From Paraglaciecola arctica BSs20135 (GTDB lineage Bacteria; Pseudomonadota; Gammaproteobacteria; Enterobacterales; Alteromonadaceae), in the NCBI RefSeq assembly GCF_000314995.1, contig NZ_BAEO01000027.1:113733-177732 (forward strand): a DNA stretch of 64,000 bases, read 5' to 3'. The position numbers were made by a program, and so were the translations under genes. Below, in pieces: positions 17,004 to 25,452 of the stretch. The notes under the pieces are model-generated. The model saw nothing but the letters and a program-made list of their open reading frames with translations, was not told the origin of the DNA and made no database searches. How positions within the stretch are numbered: the stretch's first letter is position 1; each line of letters starts with the position of its first letter.

Positions 17004-18821
17004 GTGTACGCCCAGCATGGGCATGAACTAATGAGGTGAAAGTCCTCTGTAGGAAGGTCACCGTTTATTTAACTTACCGTTATTAAACGTTAACTACTAG
17101 CGAATGGCAAGGACTATACCGCGAGGTTTAGTTTGAAGGAAGCCGGACGCAAATTTGCGAGCTGATGAACAAGAACATCATATGAGGCGTAGGCTGAAGG
17201 TGAGCTGGCACAAGACGACGAAACCATGTGATCTAACGGCCACCGTAAATGATGCAGCAGTGCAAAGATAGTTCATGCTCTTATCTGGGGAGATCTGCTT
17301 AACAAGCGATCGGTAATTAACCAGTTAGGCTCTGGTATATAAGTGCTTTGGCTTTTCAGCGTCATCAACTGAAAGGAACAAATAGATGACACCGATAGCG
17401 CATAGCGGCGTAAGCCGTTTTGTGATTAAGCAGAAGTCAGCAGACGGCATAGTAGCCAAATGCCCATCGTAATGGTTGGGACACGGTGAAGGCCTGAACA
17501 TTTAGAACAAAGGAGGAGCCTTGTCAGACTTGAATACACGAATGCCGTCCGGTAGCGACGTGACTCAGCGTACCGATAAGCAGCCAGCCTTTAGCGCACA
17601 TCTACTTGAACCTATTCTACAACCGTCCAATATATTGGCGGCATGGAAACAGGTTCGAGCCAACAAAGGGGCTGCTGGCATTGATGGGATGACCATTGAT
17701 GACTTCCCCGCTTGGGCAAAGGATGGAAACTGGAAATGTATTATGTCTGAGCTTCGCTCAGGTCAATACCAACCAGCACCTGTTCGGCGAGCGGAAATTG
17801 ATAAACCAGATGGCGGTAAACGTCAGTTGGGAATTCCGACCATCATCGACCGCGTGATCCAACAAGCCATTGCTCAAGTCCTTACGCCTATTTTCGACCC
17901 GACCTTCTCAGACAACAGTATTGGGTTTAGGCCAAATCGAAATGGGCAACAAGCGGTGAAACAGGTACAAAGCATCATTAAAACGGGTCGCCGTTTTACA
18001 GTCGATGTTGATCTGTCGAAGTTCTTTGACCGCGTTAATCATGATTTACTCATGACTCACCTTGGCTATAAAGTGAAGGACAAGCGATTGCTTAAATTGA
18101 TTAAACGTTACTTGCGAGCTGGGGTTATCGATAACCAGTTTTACAGTGAGAGTCGAGAAGGTGTGCCACAAGGGGGGCCATTGTCTCCTTTGCTGGCTAA
18201 CATCATGCTCGATCCTTTAGACAAAGAGCTTGAGAAACGAGGCCACCAGTTTGCTCGCTATGCGGATGATTTTACCATATTGATAAAGAGTCCTCGGGCA
18301 GGCAAACGAGTGCTAAGCAGTATCAGCAGATTCCTGAATAACCGCTTGAAATTGATCGTTAACACGGTCAAAAGCCACGTCGTTAAAACCAGTGAAAGCA
18401 AATTCCTAGGATTCACATTTAAGGGAGGGCGCATTCAATGGCACCCAAAGACTGTGCTGAAATTTAAGCAACAAGTCCGGAGGTTAACGAACCGTAACTG
18501 GGGCGTGTCGATGCGCTACCAACTCTTTAAAATCAGCCAATATTTACGTGGTTGGATAAACTACTTCGGTATCGCCAGTGGTTATCAACGTTGTGTCGAT
18601 CTGGATCATTGGATCAGGCGCAGAGTTCGAATGGCCTATTGGCGACAGTGGCGAAGGCCACGCACCAAAGTCAGAAGTTTAATGAGGTTAGGTGTGCATG
18701 TTCAGGCAGCAGTTGCTTGTGGCATTACCAGCAAGGGGCCATGGCGCAGTGCTAAAACTCCGGGGATCAATCAGGCATTATCACTTGATTACTTATAATC
18801 CGAAGGGCTTTACTCACTACG
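17004..18821 (+). mobile_element. Group II (IIC-type, attC-associated) intron, 3'-truncated
   Basis: The 5' end reads GTGTACGCCCAGCATGGGC, close to the usual group IIC start, and about 500 bases of structured RNA precede the reverse transcriptase gene. The intron lies against an attC-like site and points opposite to the cassette genes, as attC-inserted IIC introns do. After the reverse transcriptase no domain V/VI is present: intron-like coding sequence runs to about 18821 and then joins the neighbouring gene. It should therefore not splice by itself. The exact 5' boundary is inferred from the consensus. Confidence 0.75.
17521..18798 (+). CDS. Group II intron reverse transcriptase/maturase (C-terminus cut short)
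   Basis: This 425-residue intron protein shows the RT blocks in order: RANKGAAGIDGMTIDDF, DKPDGGKRQLGIPTIIDRV, FRPNRNGQQAV, VDVDLSKFFDRVNHD, VPQGGPLSPLLANIML and the catalytic FARYADDF. A maturase (X) domain with LRGWINYFG follows. There is no endonuclease domain, which is normal for IIC introns. It starts at TTG 17521 after AAAGGAGGAG. It ends at TAA after SLDYL, but the same frame continues SEGLYSLR, the usual family tail, so the stop probably arose from a lysine codon. The last 15-20 residues are lost; activity is uncertain. Confidence 0.88.
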   Translation: MSDLNTRMPSGSDVTQRTDKQPAFSAHLLEPILQPSNILAAWKQVRANKGAAGIDGMTIDDFPAWAKDGNWKCIMSELRSGQYQPAPVRRAEIDKPDGGKRQLGIPTIIDRVIQQAIAQVLTPIFDPTFSDNSIGFRPNRNGQQAVKQVQSIIKTGRRFTVDVDLSKFFDRVNHDLLMTHLGYKVKDKRLLKLIKRYLRAGVIDNQFYSESREGVPQGGPLSPLLANIMLDPLDKELEKRGHQFARYADDFTILIKSPRAGKRVLSSISRFLNNRLKLIVNTVKSHVVKTSESKFLGFTFKGGRIQWHPKTVLKFKQQVRRLTNRNWGVSMRYQLFKISQYLRGWINYFGIASGYQRCVDLDHWIRRRVRMAYWRQWRRPRTKVRSLMRLGVHVQAAVACGITSKGPWRSAKTPGINQALSLDYL

Positions 18822-19628
18822 CTTATATTTTATTCTACCGTCGGTATATCTTTGTTCTTGAAGATCTAATTTTCCAGAACCATATTTGTAACACTCATGC
18901 TTTAAAGTGAACAGCTTATCGTAATCGCCTTGAAATACCGATTGAATGGTATTCTCATTATGCTTCCCATCTCTTTGTTCGCAAAATGTTAAAATTGAAA
19001 ACAGAAAGTTAGTTAACAAAGCCTCTTCTTTATCAACACCACAATCATCATTACACATAATACGAAGCATACCTGAGGGGCTTGAATGCACTTTTGATGA
19101 AGCCTTAAAAAAACCATAGTCTAAAACAGTTGTTTCACTAGGATAGTTTAACCATTGATCTTCAATTTCAATAGCAGAAAACCAGCCACCTATTGTTTCC
19201 TGATTTTTAGACTTCGCTCTAAAGCATAACGCAATAAAATTATTTATAGGGTATGGATTAACTTTCCGATATAAATCAGATTTGGTTGAAATGTCTTTGA
19301 AAGACTCACCATCAAAATTTGTTTTTATTTCGATCGCACAAACGACTGATATAGGTGACACTACAACAAAATCACCATCCTTGAACAAATATGCTGAAGG
19401 TACATTTTCATCGATGATTATGATATCTAATTGTGGACTCGCACTTTTGGTAGAGAGGTTATAAACAAATCCTGTTTTTACAGAGAACCTTTGAGGCAGA
19501 AAACTTTTTAAATAATTAGATACTATATTTTCATGGAATGTTCCAATAGATGGCGCATGCCCAATCAGCTCGTTCAATCTACCAAATTTACTAAGAAGCT
19601 CTTTTGCGTAGTTTTGATATAGTGCCAT
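18810..19628 (-). CDS. DUF6602-like putative PD-(D/E)XK nuclease
   Basis: This 272-residue protein resembles DUF6602. The N-terminal half shows GTFHENIVSNYLKSFLPQRF, then a restriction-like core: PQLDIIIIDE with the acidic residue, and ISVVCAIEIKTNF with the E-x-K of a PD-(D/E)XK site. The second half is not recognised. It lies in the cassette array between attC 3 and the intron. Its last few codons (KRSE-stop) are the antisense of intron-derived sequence, so the original C-terminus and its own attC were replaced by the intron junction. A nuclease role in defence is inference. Confidence 0.65.
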   Translation of the reverse strand: MALYQNYAKELLSKFGRLNELIGHAPSIGTFHENIVSNYLKSFLPQRFSVKTGFVYNLSTKSASPQLDIIIIDENVPSAYLFKDGDFVVVSPISVVCAIEIKTNFDGESFKDISTKSDLYRKVNPYPINNFIALCFRAKSKNQETIGGWFSAIEIEDQWLNYPSETTVLDYGFFKASSKVHSSPSGMLRIMCNDDCGVDKEEALLTNFLFSILTFCEQRDGKHNENTIQSVFQGDYDKLFTLKHECYKYGSGKLDLQEQRYTDGRIKYKRSE

Positions 19629-19652
19629 GTTTATCTCAAAGGTAGATTAATA

Positions 19653-19758
19653 GTGCTAACGCCCGCATAAACTGCGGAGTAAATTTGGCGACTTTTTTGC
19701 GTCGCTTTGCAAAAAAGACGACAAGTTTACGGAGTCAGATTTAATGCGATTGTTAGGC
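19653..19758 (-). repeat. attC-like site 3 (long form)
   Basis: On the minus strand it opens GCCTAACAATCGCATTAAA and closes TTTATGCGGGCGTTAGCAC. Both R boxes are exact and the arms pair, with a long hairpin in between whose stem includes CTTTTTTGC/GCAAAAAAG. It is the attC of the 118-residue cassette gene upstream. Confidence 0.88.
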
Positions 19759-19764
19759 ATGCCC

Positions 19765-20121
19765 TTAATTCTCATAATCTTCAAAAATCACAACCACATC
19801 CTTTGAATCCCAAAACACATCGTGGGACGGCGAGTAGAATGAGCCTTTACTTTCGCCTTCGTACCTCATTAAGCACAAGCTGTCTTCGTTTTTGAACTTG
19901 CACCAGTAATACCTAGAGGCAACCAAATACTTCTTGGGAACCCGAGCTTTATTGATATTTACATACCCTTCGAACATTACTCGAACTTGCCCACCATGCG
20001 CCCCTTCAAACAAATCATGGCCTGAATATTTCAAAAGATTCAATACTCGATAATCATTTTGAATGCACCAGTAATACTTATTCACAACTAGGTCTTTTTG
20101 GGGTATCAACGAGTTCTTCAT
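19765..20121 (-). CDS. Cassette protein of unknown function with an internal duplication
   Basis: I do not recognise this 118-residue soluble protein. It contains two similar halves: LVVNKYYWCIQND...LNLLKYSG near residues 11-35 and YLVASRYYWCKFKNED...LCLMRYEG near residues 65-90, each a YYWC strand followed by an L(L/M)(K/R)Y-x-G strand, suggesting a tandem small beta-domain. Each half has a following VRVMFEGY or VVVIFEDY strand, supporting the duplication. Its stop is six bases before attC 3, so it is a single-gene cassette. Confidence 0.6.
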   Translation of the reverse strand: MKNSLIPQKDLVVNKYYWCIQNDYRVLNLLKYSGHDLFEGAHGGQVRVMFEGYVNINKARVPKKYLVASRYYWCKFKNEDSLCLMRYEGESKGSFYSPSHDVFWDSKDVVVIFEDYEN

Positions 20122-20162
20122 ATTCTCTTAGAATCCATATATTTATTTGGAGTAACGAATGT

Positions 20163-20252
20163 GCCTAACGCTTACAATAACGTGAAAAAAAGAGCGATAG
20201 CGAGTTTTTTTCACAGTGAGCAAAGCGAACGATGTTGATTGTTTTGTTAGCA
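20163..20252 (-). repeat. attC-like site 4
   Basis: On the minus strand it runs from GCTAACAAAACAATCAA to TTATTGTAAGCGTTAGGC, with matching arms and a central GTGAAAAAAA/TTTTTTTCAC hairpin. It would belong to a cassette further right, but no gene is visible there. It is the last attC I can find on that side. Confidence 0.85.
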
Positions 20253-20955
20253 GCCGAGATACACTGTGCTGTTTGATTTGATTGACGAACTAACAAGCTG
20301 TGACTTCCTGTTTTAAATTGTGTGACTGCATATCCATGTCCTTAAGCTTGCCAGTGTTTGATAATTAATATTGCCAGACTTTTCAAGTTACGTGAACTTA
20401 AATTACCGACTGCGACAAACTAAAAAAGCTAACCGCTTTGCACACCACTTACCGACAACCAACTGAGAATAGCTTTGGCATGCTAACGTCTTATTATCGA
20501 GCATGTCGTATATGTAATTGCTCGTTTTGTTTTTAATCGTTGTCAATTACAGTTCTTACCTTTTGATTTAATTAAGTATTTTCTACCTTTCCCCCCTCAA
20601 AATAATAAGAGAGTCAAAAAGAAAAAGGAGACCTGACTTTAACGCGACTTTTACACTTCCTATTAAAAACGATGTGAAAAACATTTTCCATAGTTAAATT
20701 AATAACTTAGCGTTTTTCTGAAAAACAAAGTGAGACTTAGGGAATTTACATAGTAGGAAGCAATGAGGACAATTTTTTACTATTTCCATTATACCTGTAT
20801 TTACTAACAGCCCCTCAATTAGCTAAGATACGTCAATATTAAAAATACTTAATACACAGTTGAATGTCTGCTTCCTTAGCATCCTCGCTCTTTGGAACAG
20901 TTTTGCTATTGGTCTGCTTTTTGCTCAAAGCGGAAGTTCGAGCCATAGTCTATTG
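20253..20955. other. 700-base stretch without a recognisable gene
   Basis: No convincing open frame on either strand, no attC, no intI and no tRNA. The sequence contains a few short inverted repeats and an AAAAAGGAG near 20618 that is not followed by an open frame. It may be a non-coding cassette or decayed DNA. Confidence 0.5.
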
Positions 20956-21696
20956 TTAAGTTTCGATTTCATCATACTCTTTTGCATCAAAGGGAACTCT
21001 ATTGATACCAAGATCATTTAAGTAATGCCTAATATCATATGCTGTATGTACAAGCCCTAATTCAATTACTTTATGAATTTTTTCTGAAAACTGCTCTCCG
21101 TTTTCCTCAATTTCAGAGAAACTATGAAGTTCTATAGTCGATTCCAAATTACTAAACAACATACCAGCCATGGAAGACTTAGCTTTATCAAATAACAACG
21201 GCGTACCACTAAACCCTTTAAGAGCTGGAAATGATATTTCACATGTAGAACGTGTATCAGGAACAATAGCAGTGTGGTGCGTTCGAACAATATGCCCTTT
21301 AAACAACCGGGGGGCGGTTGTTAATACACCATTCACAATACCTTCATTTGTAAAACCATAGGCTAAAATATTATCGCCTATAAATATTTCTTTTTTCCCA
21401 TGAAAAACTACCGTTCGATAATTTTTACGCTCAACAAAACCTATAGCAAAATCATATTTTGGGTGACACCTTAAATCATTGATTTTATATGTAAGACAAT
21501 CCCCATAAATCTCCATTCCCACTAATGTCTCACCATCTTGAACAGCTTCGACTACATGCTTACAAGTTGCTATAACACCTTGATCATTTACATGATATGA
21601 AACACCCAAGTATCTTAATTGTCTTGGATCATTTGGAATACCATTTTTCAAGTTAACAGCAAAAAGTGGTAATAAACTATGGCGAAATTGAAGCAT
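20956..21696 (-). CDS. Trypsin-like serine protease (S1/HtrA fold)
   Basis: This 246-residue protein has a catalytic triad of the trypsin/HtrA fold: histidine in GVIATCKHVVEA, aspartate in HPKYDFAIGFV, and the nucleophile in ALKGFSGTPLLF. No signal peptide is seen, so it acts in the cytoplasm. Small standalone trypsin-like peptidases without PDZ domains are frequent in bacterial conflict loci, where they can cleave or activate effectors. It lies 263 bases downstream of the ABC-3C ATPase on the same strand, so a link is possible but not shown. Confidence 0.75.
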   Translation of the reverse strand: MLQFRHSLLPLFAVNLKNGIPNDPRQLRYLGVSYHVNDQGVIATCKHVVEAVQDGETLVGMEIYGDCLTYKINDLRCHPKYDFAIGFVERKNYRTVVFHGKKEIFIGDNILAYGFTNEGIVNGVLTTAPRLFKGHIVRTHHTAIVPDTRSTCEISFPALKGFSGTPLLFDKAKSSMAGMLFSNLESTIELHSFSEIEENGEQFSEKIHKVIELGLVHTAYDIRHYLNDLGINRVPFDAKEYDEIET

Positions 21697-21959
21697 ACTT
21701 TCCCTAGAAACTTAGCAGATTATTATTACGACCTTACACGGTCGGTTACTTTCCAAGCTACATTACCTTTTATCACTGAAAAGTCTAGAGTCTGCAATTC
21801 GTCCGTTTGAGACTGTTAGATTATTAGAAATAAACTCCGCCTTCTAATATAATCACGCCAAAGTCGCTCGGTAATGAGTCCGAGGGTTCCCTTTGGTAAT
21901 GGCATCTGTAAATTTCAAATACCAACTACGGTAATCCGTAAAAAATAGTTAAATTCAAA

Positions 21960-23720
21960 TTATTTCCGAGGAAGTTCAAAATGAAATCCCAAAAGAGAGT
22001 CTTCAGGTCTTTTGTCACTTAGGCGAAGACGGACATATTCATCAAGACTGAACTCCTTGCTGAAGTCATCATGAGGGACGCTATCTGAGTTGAAAAAGCA
22101 GATGTATTGGAAACCCGATTCTTGCCCTTTTGTATTTGCATACTCCAACGCATGAGCTACTTGACGGCTATCAACACCATCAAACATGGTTGTATCATGC
22201 ACAAGAAAGTCTACACCGCTTGATTGTGCGAATTTATCAACAAGCATCAGGTCATAACAAAAGACCTTCATACGTCCAACACCTTCACTAGTACTGCGAG
22301 GAATCTCAACGTCGAACTTATAAGCATTTTCTTTAACGACACCATTCTCAGATATATTAATAATGAGGTTTCCGGGATGATTATATAGGGCAAGAGAATT
22401 CTCGTTAAACCCCTCGATAGCCTTTTCCCAAGCAGGCTTTGATTCTTCAAAATCCCGCGCGAGCTTTGAGTCGAGAGTAATCCTCTTGGATTTTATTTCT
22501 TTTCTCTTCTTGGTCATCGATTGAATCTCGGTGAGCTTTTCCTTTAAAGCTTCCAATTTAGATTTTTTCGCTGATAATTCACCTTGAAATAGGGTGAATT
22601 CCTCCAAAGCACCATGCGTTTTTAAAAGATTCATTACTATAGAACGCTGCTCACTTAGCTGTTTAATTTTCGATTGGCTCACTGATGTTTTTGCCTTTAT
22701 CTCAGCAATCTCAGCGCTGAGAAAGTCTTTTCTATTTGTTACAATTTCCAGATGAAACTGTTTTGCTTCTAGCAATGATTTTTTAACCCCTTCGCCAAAA
22801 TGTACCCCCGCGTCTTCAAAAAGAGATGACACATTCGCTATTTCTGGCTCACTTTCTGATGTTATCGAGTCCTCATATCGACTTAGTTTCCTATTCAAAA
22901 TAAGAATTTTGTTGTTTAGGGACTGAATCTCAATTGTTAATTTATTGGCCTCTGATTGAAACTCTGCGTATTTTGGATGAACGTTAAAATCAGTTAGCTC
23001 TTTCTCTTCCTTGTCCACAACCTTTTGCAATCTAACTCTTTCAGCCTCTAACTCTCCTTTAGTAGGCACAATAGAATTATTTATTGCCGTATTCAGAGCC
23101 TTTGCAGCGCCATCTTGGTCTTTAAGGAGCTGTGATTCTGTGGCATAGCGCCAATTCAATCCAAGAAGGTATGCGTTTGATACTTGAATCTGCCATGACG
23201 TTTGATTTCTAAAATATGTAAATGGCTTACTATAAGCGTCTAGGCCTACTCGGACAAAGTAATGAAGCAAACCTCTAAAGGTTGGTACGTACTTATCCTC
23301 AGAGATCCCGCCGAGGTTAAATAAACAAATGCCGAGTAGTTTTTTCCACTCACTAAGTTTATAAAAAACAAGTCCTGTTTTCTCATCTACTTCTGGCTTA
23401 ATGGGAAGGTTATCCGTTTGGCCACTAACTTCTACAATTCCTGCATTTGAAATTTCTCGGCTAACCGTCAGCAGGGTGCCCTTTAATTCTATCTGAAAAT
23501 AAAATATCCAGTTTTTAATTTCTTCAACTGGCAATACTTTTTTACTTAAATCAGACCCCAAACCAAAATGAATTACGTTGATTAATGTTGTTTTTCCTAC
23601 ACCGTTTCTTGAATCTTTGTCATCTGATTCCGTCTGTCTATCTGCGAGGATGATGTTTAGCCCCTTCTGGAATTCGACAGCCTTAAATCTCTTGTCATTA
23701 GCGTAAATGCGCGTAATCAT
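21960..23720 (-). CDS. DUF2326-type SMC/ABC ATPase of an ABC-3C system
   Basis: This 586-residue protein is a small SMC-like ATPase. The N-terminus has an offset Walker A, SRNGVGKTTLINVIHFGLG, as in DUF2326 proteins. Residues of about 210-420 form a long alpha-helical coiled coil with many K/E/L heptads, and the C-terminus (DLMLVDKFAQSSGVDFLVHD) resembles the Walker B/D-loop region. In ABC-three-component systems such an ATPase works with a small middle component and an effector. It overlaps the middle-component gene by four bases, implying translational coupling. Role in anti-phage or anti-plasmid defence is inferred from the family. Confidence 0.82.
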   Translation of the reverse strand: MITRIYANDKRFKAVEFQKGLNIILADRQTESDDKDSRNGVGKTTLINVIHFGLGSDLSKKVLPVEEIKNWIFYFQIELKGTLLTVSREISNAGIVEVSGQTDNLPIKPEVDEKTGLVFYKLSEWKKLLGICLFNLGGISEDKYVPTFRGLLHYFVRVGLDAYSKPFTYFRNQTSWQIQVSNAYLLGLNWRYATESQLLKDQDGAAKALNTAINNSIVPTKGELEAERVRLQKVVDKEEKELTDFNVHPKYAEFQSEANKLTIEIQSLNNKILILNRKLSRYEDSITSESEPEIANVSSLFEDAGVHFGEGVKKSLLEAKQFHLEIVTNRKDFLSAEIAEIKAKTSVSQSKIKQLSEQRSIVMNLLKTHGALEEFTLFQGELSAKKSKLEALKEKLTEIQSMTKKRKEIKSKRITLDSKLARDFEESKPAWEKAIEGFNENSLALYNHPGNLIINISENGVVKENAYKFDVEIPRSTSEGVGRMKVFCYDLMLVDKFAQSSGVDFLVHDTTMFDGVDSRQVAHALEYANTKGQESGFQYICFFNSDSVPHDDFSKEFSLDEYVRLRLSDKRPEDSLLGFHFELPRK

Positions 23721-23944
23721 TCCTTGACCCTTTTTATTTTATTTTCCTCAAAAATGATTAAACCCAACAAATAGAGTAGATCAAGTGCAAGAACGAATCG
23801 TTCAAAATTGCCGATGTTTTCTTTCTCTTTAGTTTCTTCCCATAACTCAGATAGCAGCATATCCTGTTGAAGTAACATTAATATCTTACCTCCAACTCCG
23901 ATTAATGCTTCGTCTTCACGAAGGTATTTATTAGGTAGGATCAC
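23717..23944 (-). CDS. ABC-3C middle component
   Basis: This 75-residue helical protein begins MILPNKYLREDEALIGVGGK, the style of 'middle component 6' proteins of ABC-three-component systems. The rest (LLQQDMLLSELWEETKEKEN and FVLALDLLYLLGLIIFE) fits a small winged-helix-like adaptor. Four-base overlaps with both neighbours place it as the middle gene of a tight three-gene operon. It likely bridges ATPase and effector. Confidence 0.75.
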   Translation of the reverse strand: MILPNKYLREDEALIGVGGKILMLLQQDMLLSELWEETKEKENIGNFERFVLALDLLYLLGLIIFEENKIKRVKE

Positions 23945-24699
23945 TTTTCAAAAACCTCACACAAGTGAAATAGGTGACTTAATAGAGCTACACTAGCAGC
24001 TTGTTGTGTGAAGTCAGTGAAACCTTTTTGAGAAAAAACCACCATCGCCATGAACAATTCATCGCCGTTCATTTGAGTTTTTAGTTCGGAATACTTATGT
24101 TTAAAGCCATCTTTTAAACGTATCGGATACTCACCATCGAGTAACGACATTTGAGCTAAAAATCGTCTAACTTCCGAACTTCTACTTAACCCCAAGGCGA
24201 TATAAGAACGGGGGATGTTCCCTAGGTTATTCTTATTAAGTTTTTCCTTAGGAGGAATTACTACGAAATCACCATTTACCGAATGATTACCGGTAGCAAT
24301 TGCTTTTGCAGCAATCTCAAGCTCAGCAAAACTAACGTCAGACATACATATATCCAATCGTTCTTCCACCCATGCCTCGTGCTCTTCTTTAAACTTAAAA
24401 AGTATTTCAGCAGGGAAGTCCGCTTCTTGTTTATCAATTTTGGTATGGCAAGTAGGGCACAAGTAGATTAAGTTGTTATAGTGATTTCTTTCTAACTCGG
24501 TCATATTTTCTCGAAAACGAGCGGAAGGTTTCTTTTTGTCTGTTCCCGGATTTTCGCCATATATATGTGCTGCTTCACCTATAACAGCGTGTTCCGCCTC
24601 ATTACCAACAGAAGTAAGCGATGTCCTGCAATCTGGCAATGCGCAGATGTTACCGCTTCTTGCCGCCAAAAATAATTTGGTTGGATAACTAGCACTCAT
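23941..24699 (-). CDS. HNH-nuclease effector of the ABC-3C system
   Basis: This 252-residue protein has an N-terminal HNH/McrA-like domain: a zinc pair in CALPDCRTSL, then GEAAHIYGENPG with the catalytic histidine, NHYNNLIYLCPTCHTKID with the asparagine, second zinc pair and final histidine. The C-terminal half is not recognised and probably contacts the middle component. It is first in the operon and overlaps the next gene by four bases. DNA or RNA cleavage upon ATPase activation is inferred from related conflict systems. Confidence 0.8.
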   Translation of the reverse strand: MSASYPTKLFLAARSGNICALPDCRTSLTSVGNEAEHAVIGEAAHIYGENPGTDKKKPSARFRENMTELERNHYNNLIYLCPTCHTKIDKQEADFPAEILFKFKEEHEAWVEERLDICMSDVSFAELEIAAKAIATGNHSVNGDFVVIPPKEKLNKNNLGNIPRSYIALGLSRSSEVRRFLAQMSLLDGEYPIRLKDGFKHKYSELKTQMNGDELFMAMVVFSQKGFTDFTQQAASVALLSHLFHLCEVFEK

Positions 24700-24823
24700 C
24701 CAATATCAACCCCATAACAGGCATAAAATATTCATTGCTGGCGTAGTTATTATTTATGTGTAAGTTGTAGTCGCTGTACCATAGAAGTTTTTCAATTGTT
24801 TCAATATTTACTAACTGTGCCAT
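24689..24823 (-). pseudogene. hsdM-like N-terminal stub (44 aa)
   Basis: The short frame encodes an N-terminus like type I modification subunits (IETIEKLLWYSDYNLHINNN, then EYFMPVMGLIL; compare the family 'LW.AAD.LR.N...EY..PVLGLIF' pattern) and then stops. The stop lies inside the start of the HNH gene, so the stub overlaps it by 11 bases. It looks like the remnant of a restriction-modification locus replaced by the ABC-3C genes, or a leader peptide coupling translation. Homology is judged by eye. Confidence 0.5.
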
Positions 24824-24830
24824 TCGACTA

Positions 24831-24962
24831 CTACTCCATTTTATTTTTTAACCAACGCTCAATGACATCACTTTTGAACCGCCAGCTTCCACCTGCCTTG
24901 AATTGATATATTACCATTAAATCGCTAATTGATAAGCTGTCTTTTCTGCAAAATTCATAATT
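24831..24962 (-). pseudogene. Excisionase-like helix-turn-helix fragment
   Basis: An open stretch of 43 codons ends LSISDLMVIYQFKAGGSWRF then KSDVIERWLKNKME, the typical end of MerR/excisionase-type DNA-binding domains (GG-x-WRF-K-x-D). No proper start codon precedes the domain in this frame; an ATG in a neighbouring frame suggests a frameshift. Its stop is seven bases before the hsdM-like stub, so both belonged to one older operon. Confidence 0.45.
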
Positions 24963-25135
24963 TCACTATATGTGATTTTGGACTATTTAAACGTACGGTG
25001 AATCCACGTAAGTAGCTGATTTATAGTAACAAAATTTGACTTTTTGTCAACTTTACAAAGTTCTACCGATCTGTATCATGTCTTATCGGGGGTATCAATC
25101 GCTCAATTTTTATACATTGATTATAGGAGAACATC

Positions 25136-25384
25136 ATGCACTACTTAATGCACCACACTACATTCATAGAATTACGTGATCTAATTGAAACAACGGAACA
25201 AAATCTTGCAGGTAACAACATTTCAGATGCAATGGAGTGCTGCATTTCAGCAAACAAAATTATTCAGTTAATTGATGATGGTTTTATGCCAGAACCATCA
25301 ACTGAGATGAAAGAAAAGCGAATCCGGCACAACAAAAGTGTTGCACGAGCGTTTTGTGCAGCTCATGGAAAAATTCAGAGTTAA
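25136..25384 (+). CDS. Small hypothetical protein
   Basis: This 82-residue, probably helical, soluble protein is not recognised. ATG at 25136 follows ATAGGAG at good spacing. Histidine-rich start (MHYLMHHTTF) and basic end. It opens a plus-strand group of orphan genes between two minus-strand blocks. Confidence 0.55.
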   Translation: MHYLMHHTTFIELRDLIETTEQNLAGNNISDAMECCISANKIIQLIDDGFMPEPSTEMKEKRIRHNKSVARAFCAAHGKIQS

Positions 25385-25452
25385 TATGGAATGTTAACCA
25401 CCATCAGAGCAATTTGACCTGCAATTCAACAATTATCTATAAAGGAAAATCT

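Noticed and set aside
16528..20955. Integron integrase or CRISPR array explaining the repeats
   Set aside because: No intI-like frame is present, and the repeats are unequal attC-type palindromes, not evenly spaced direct repeats.
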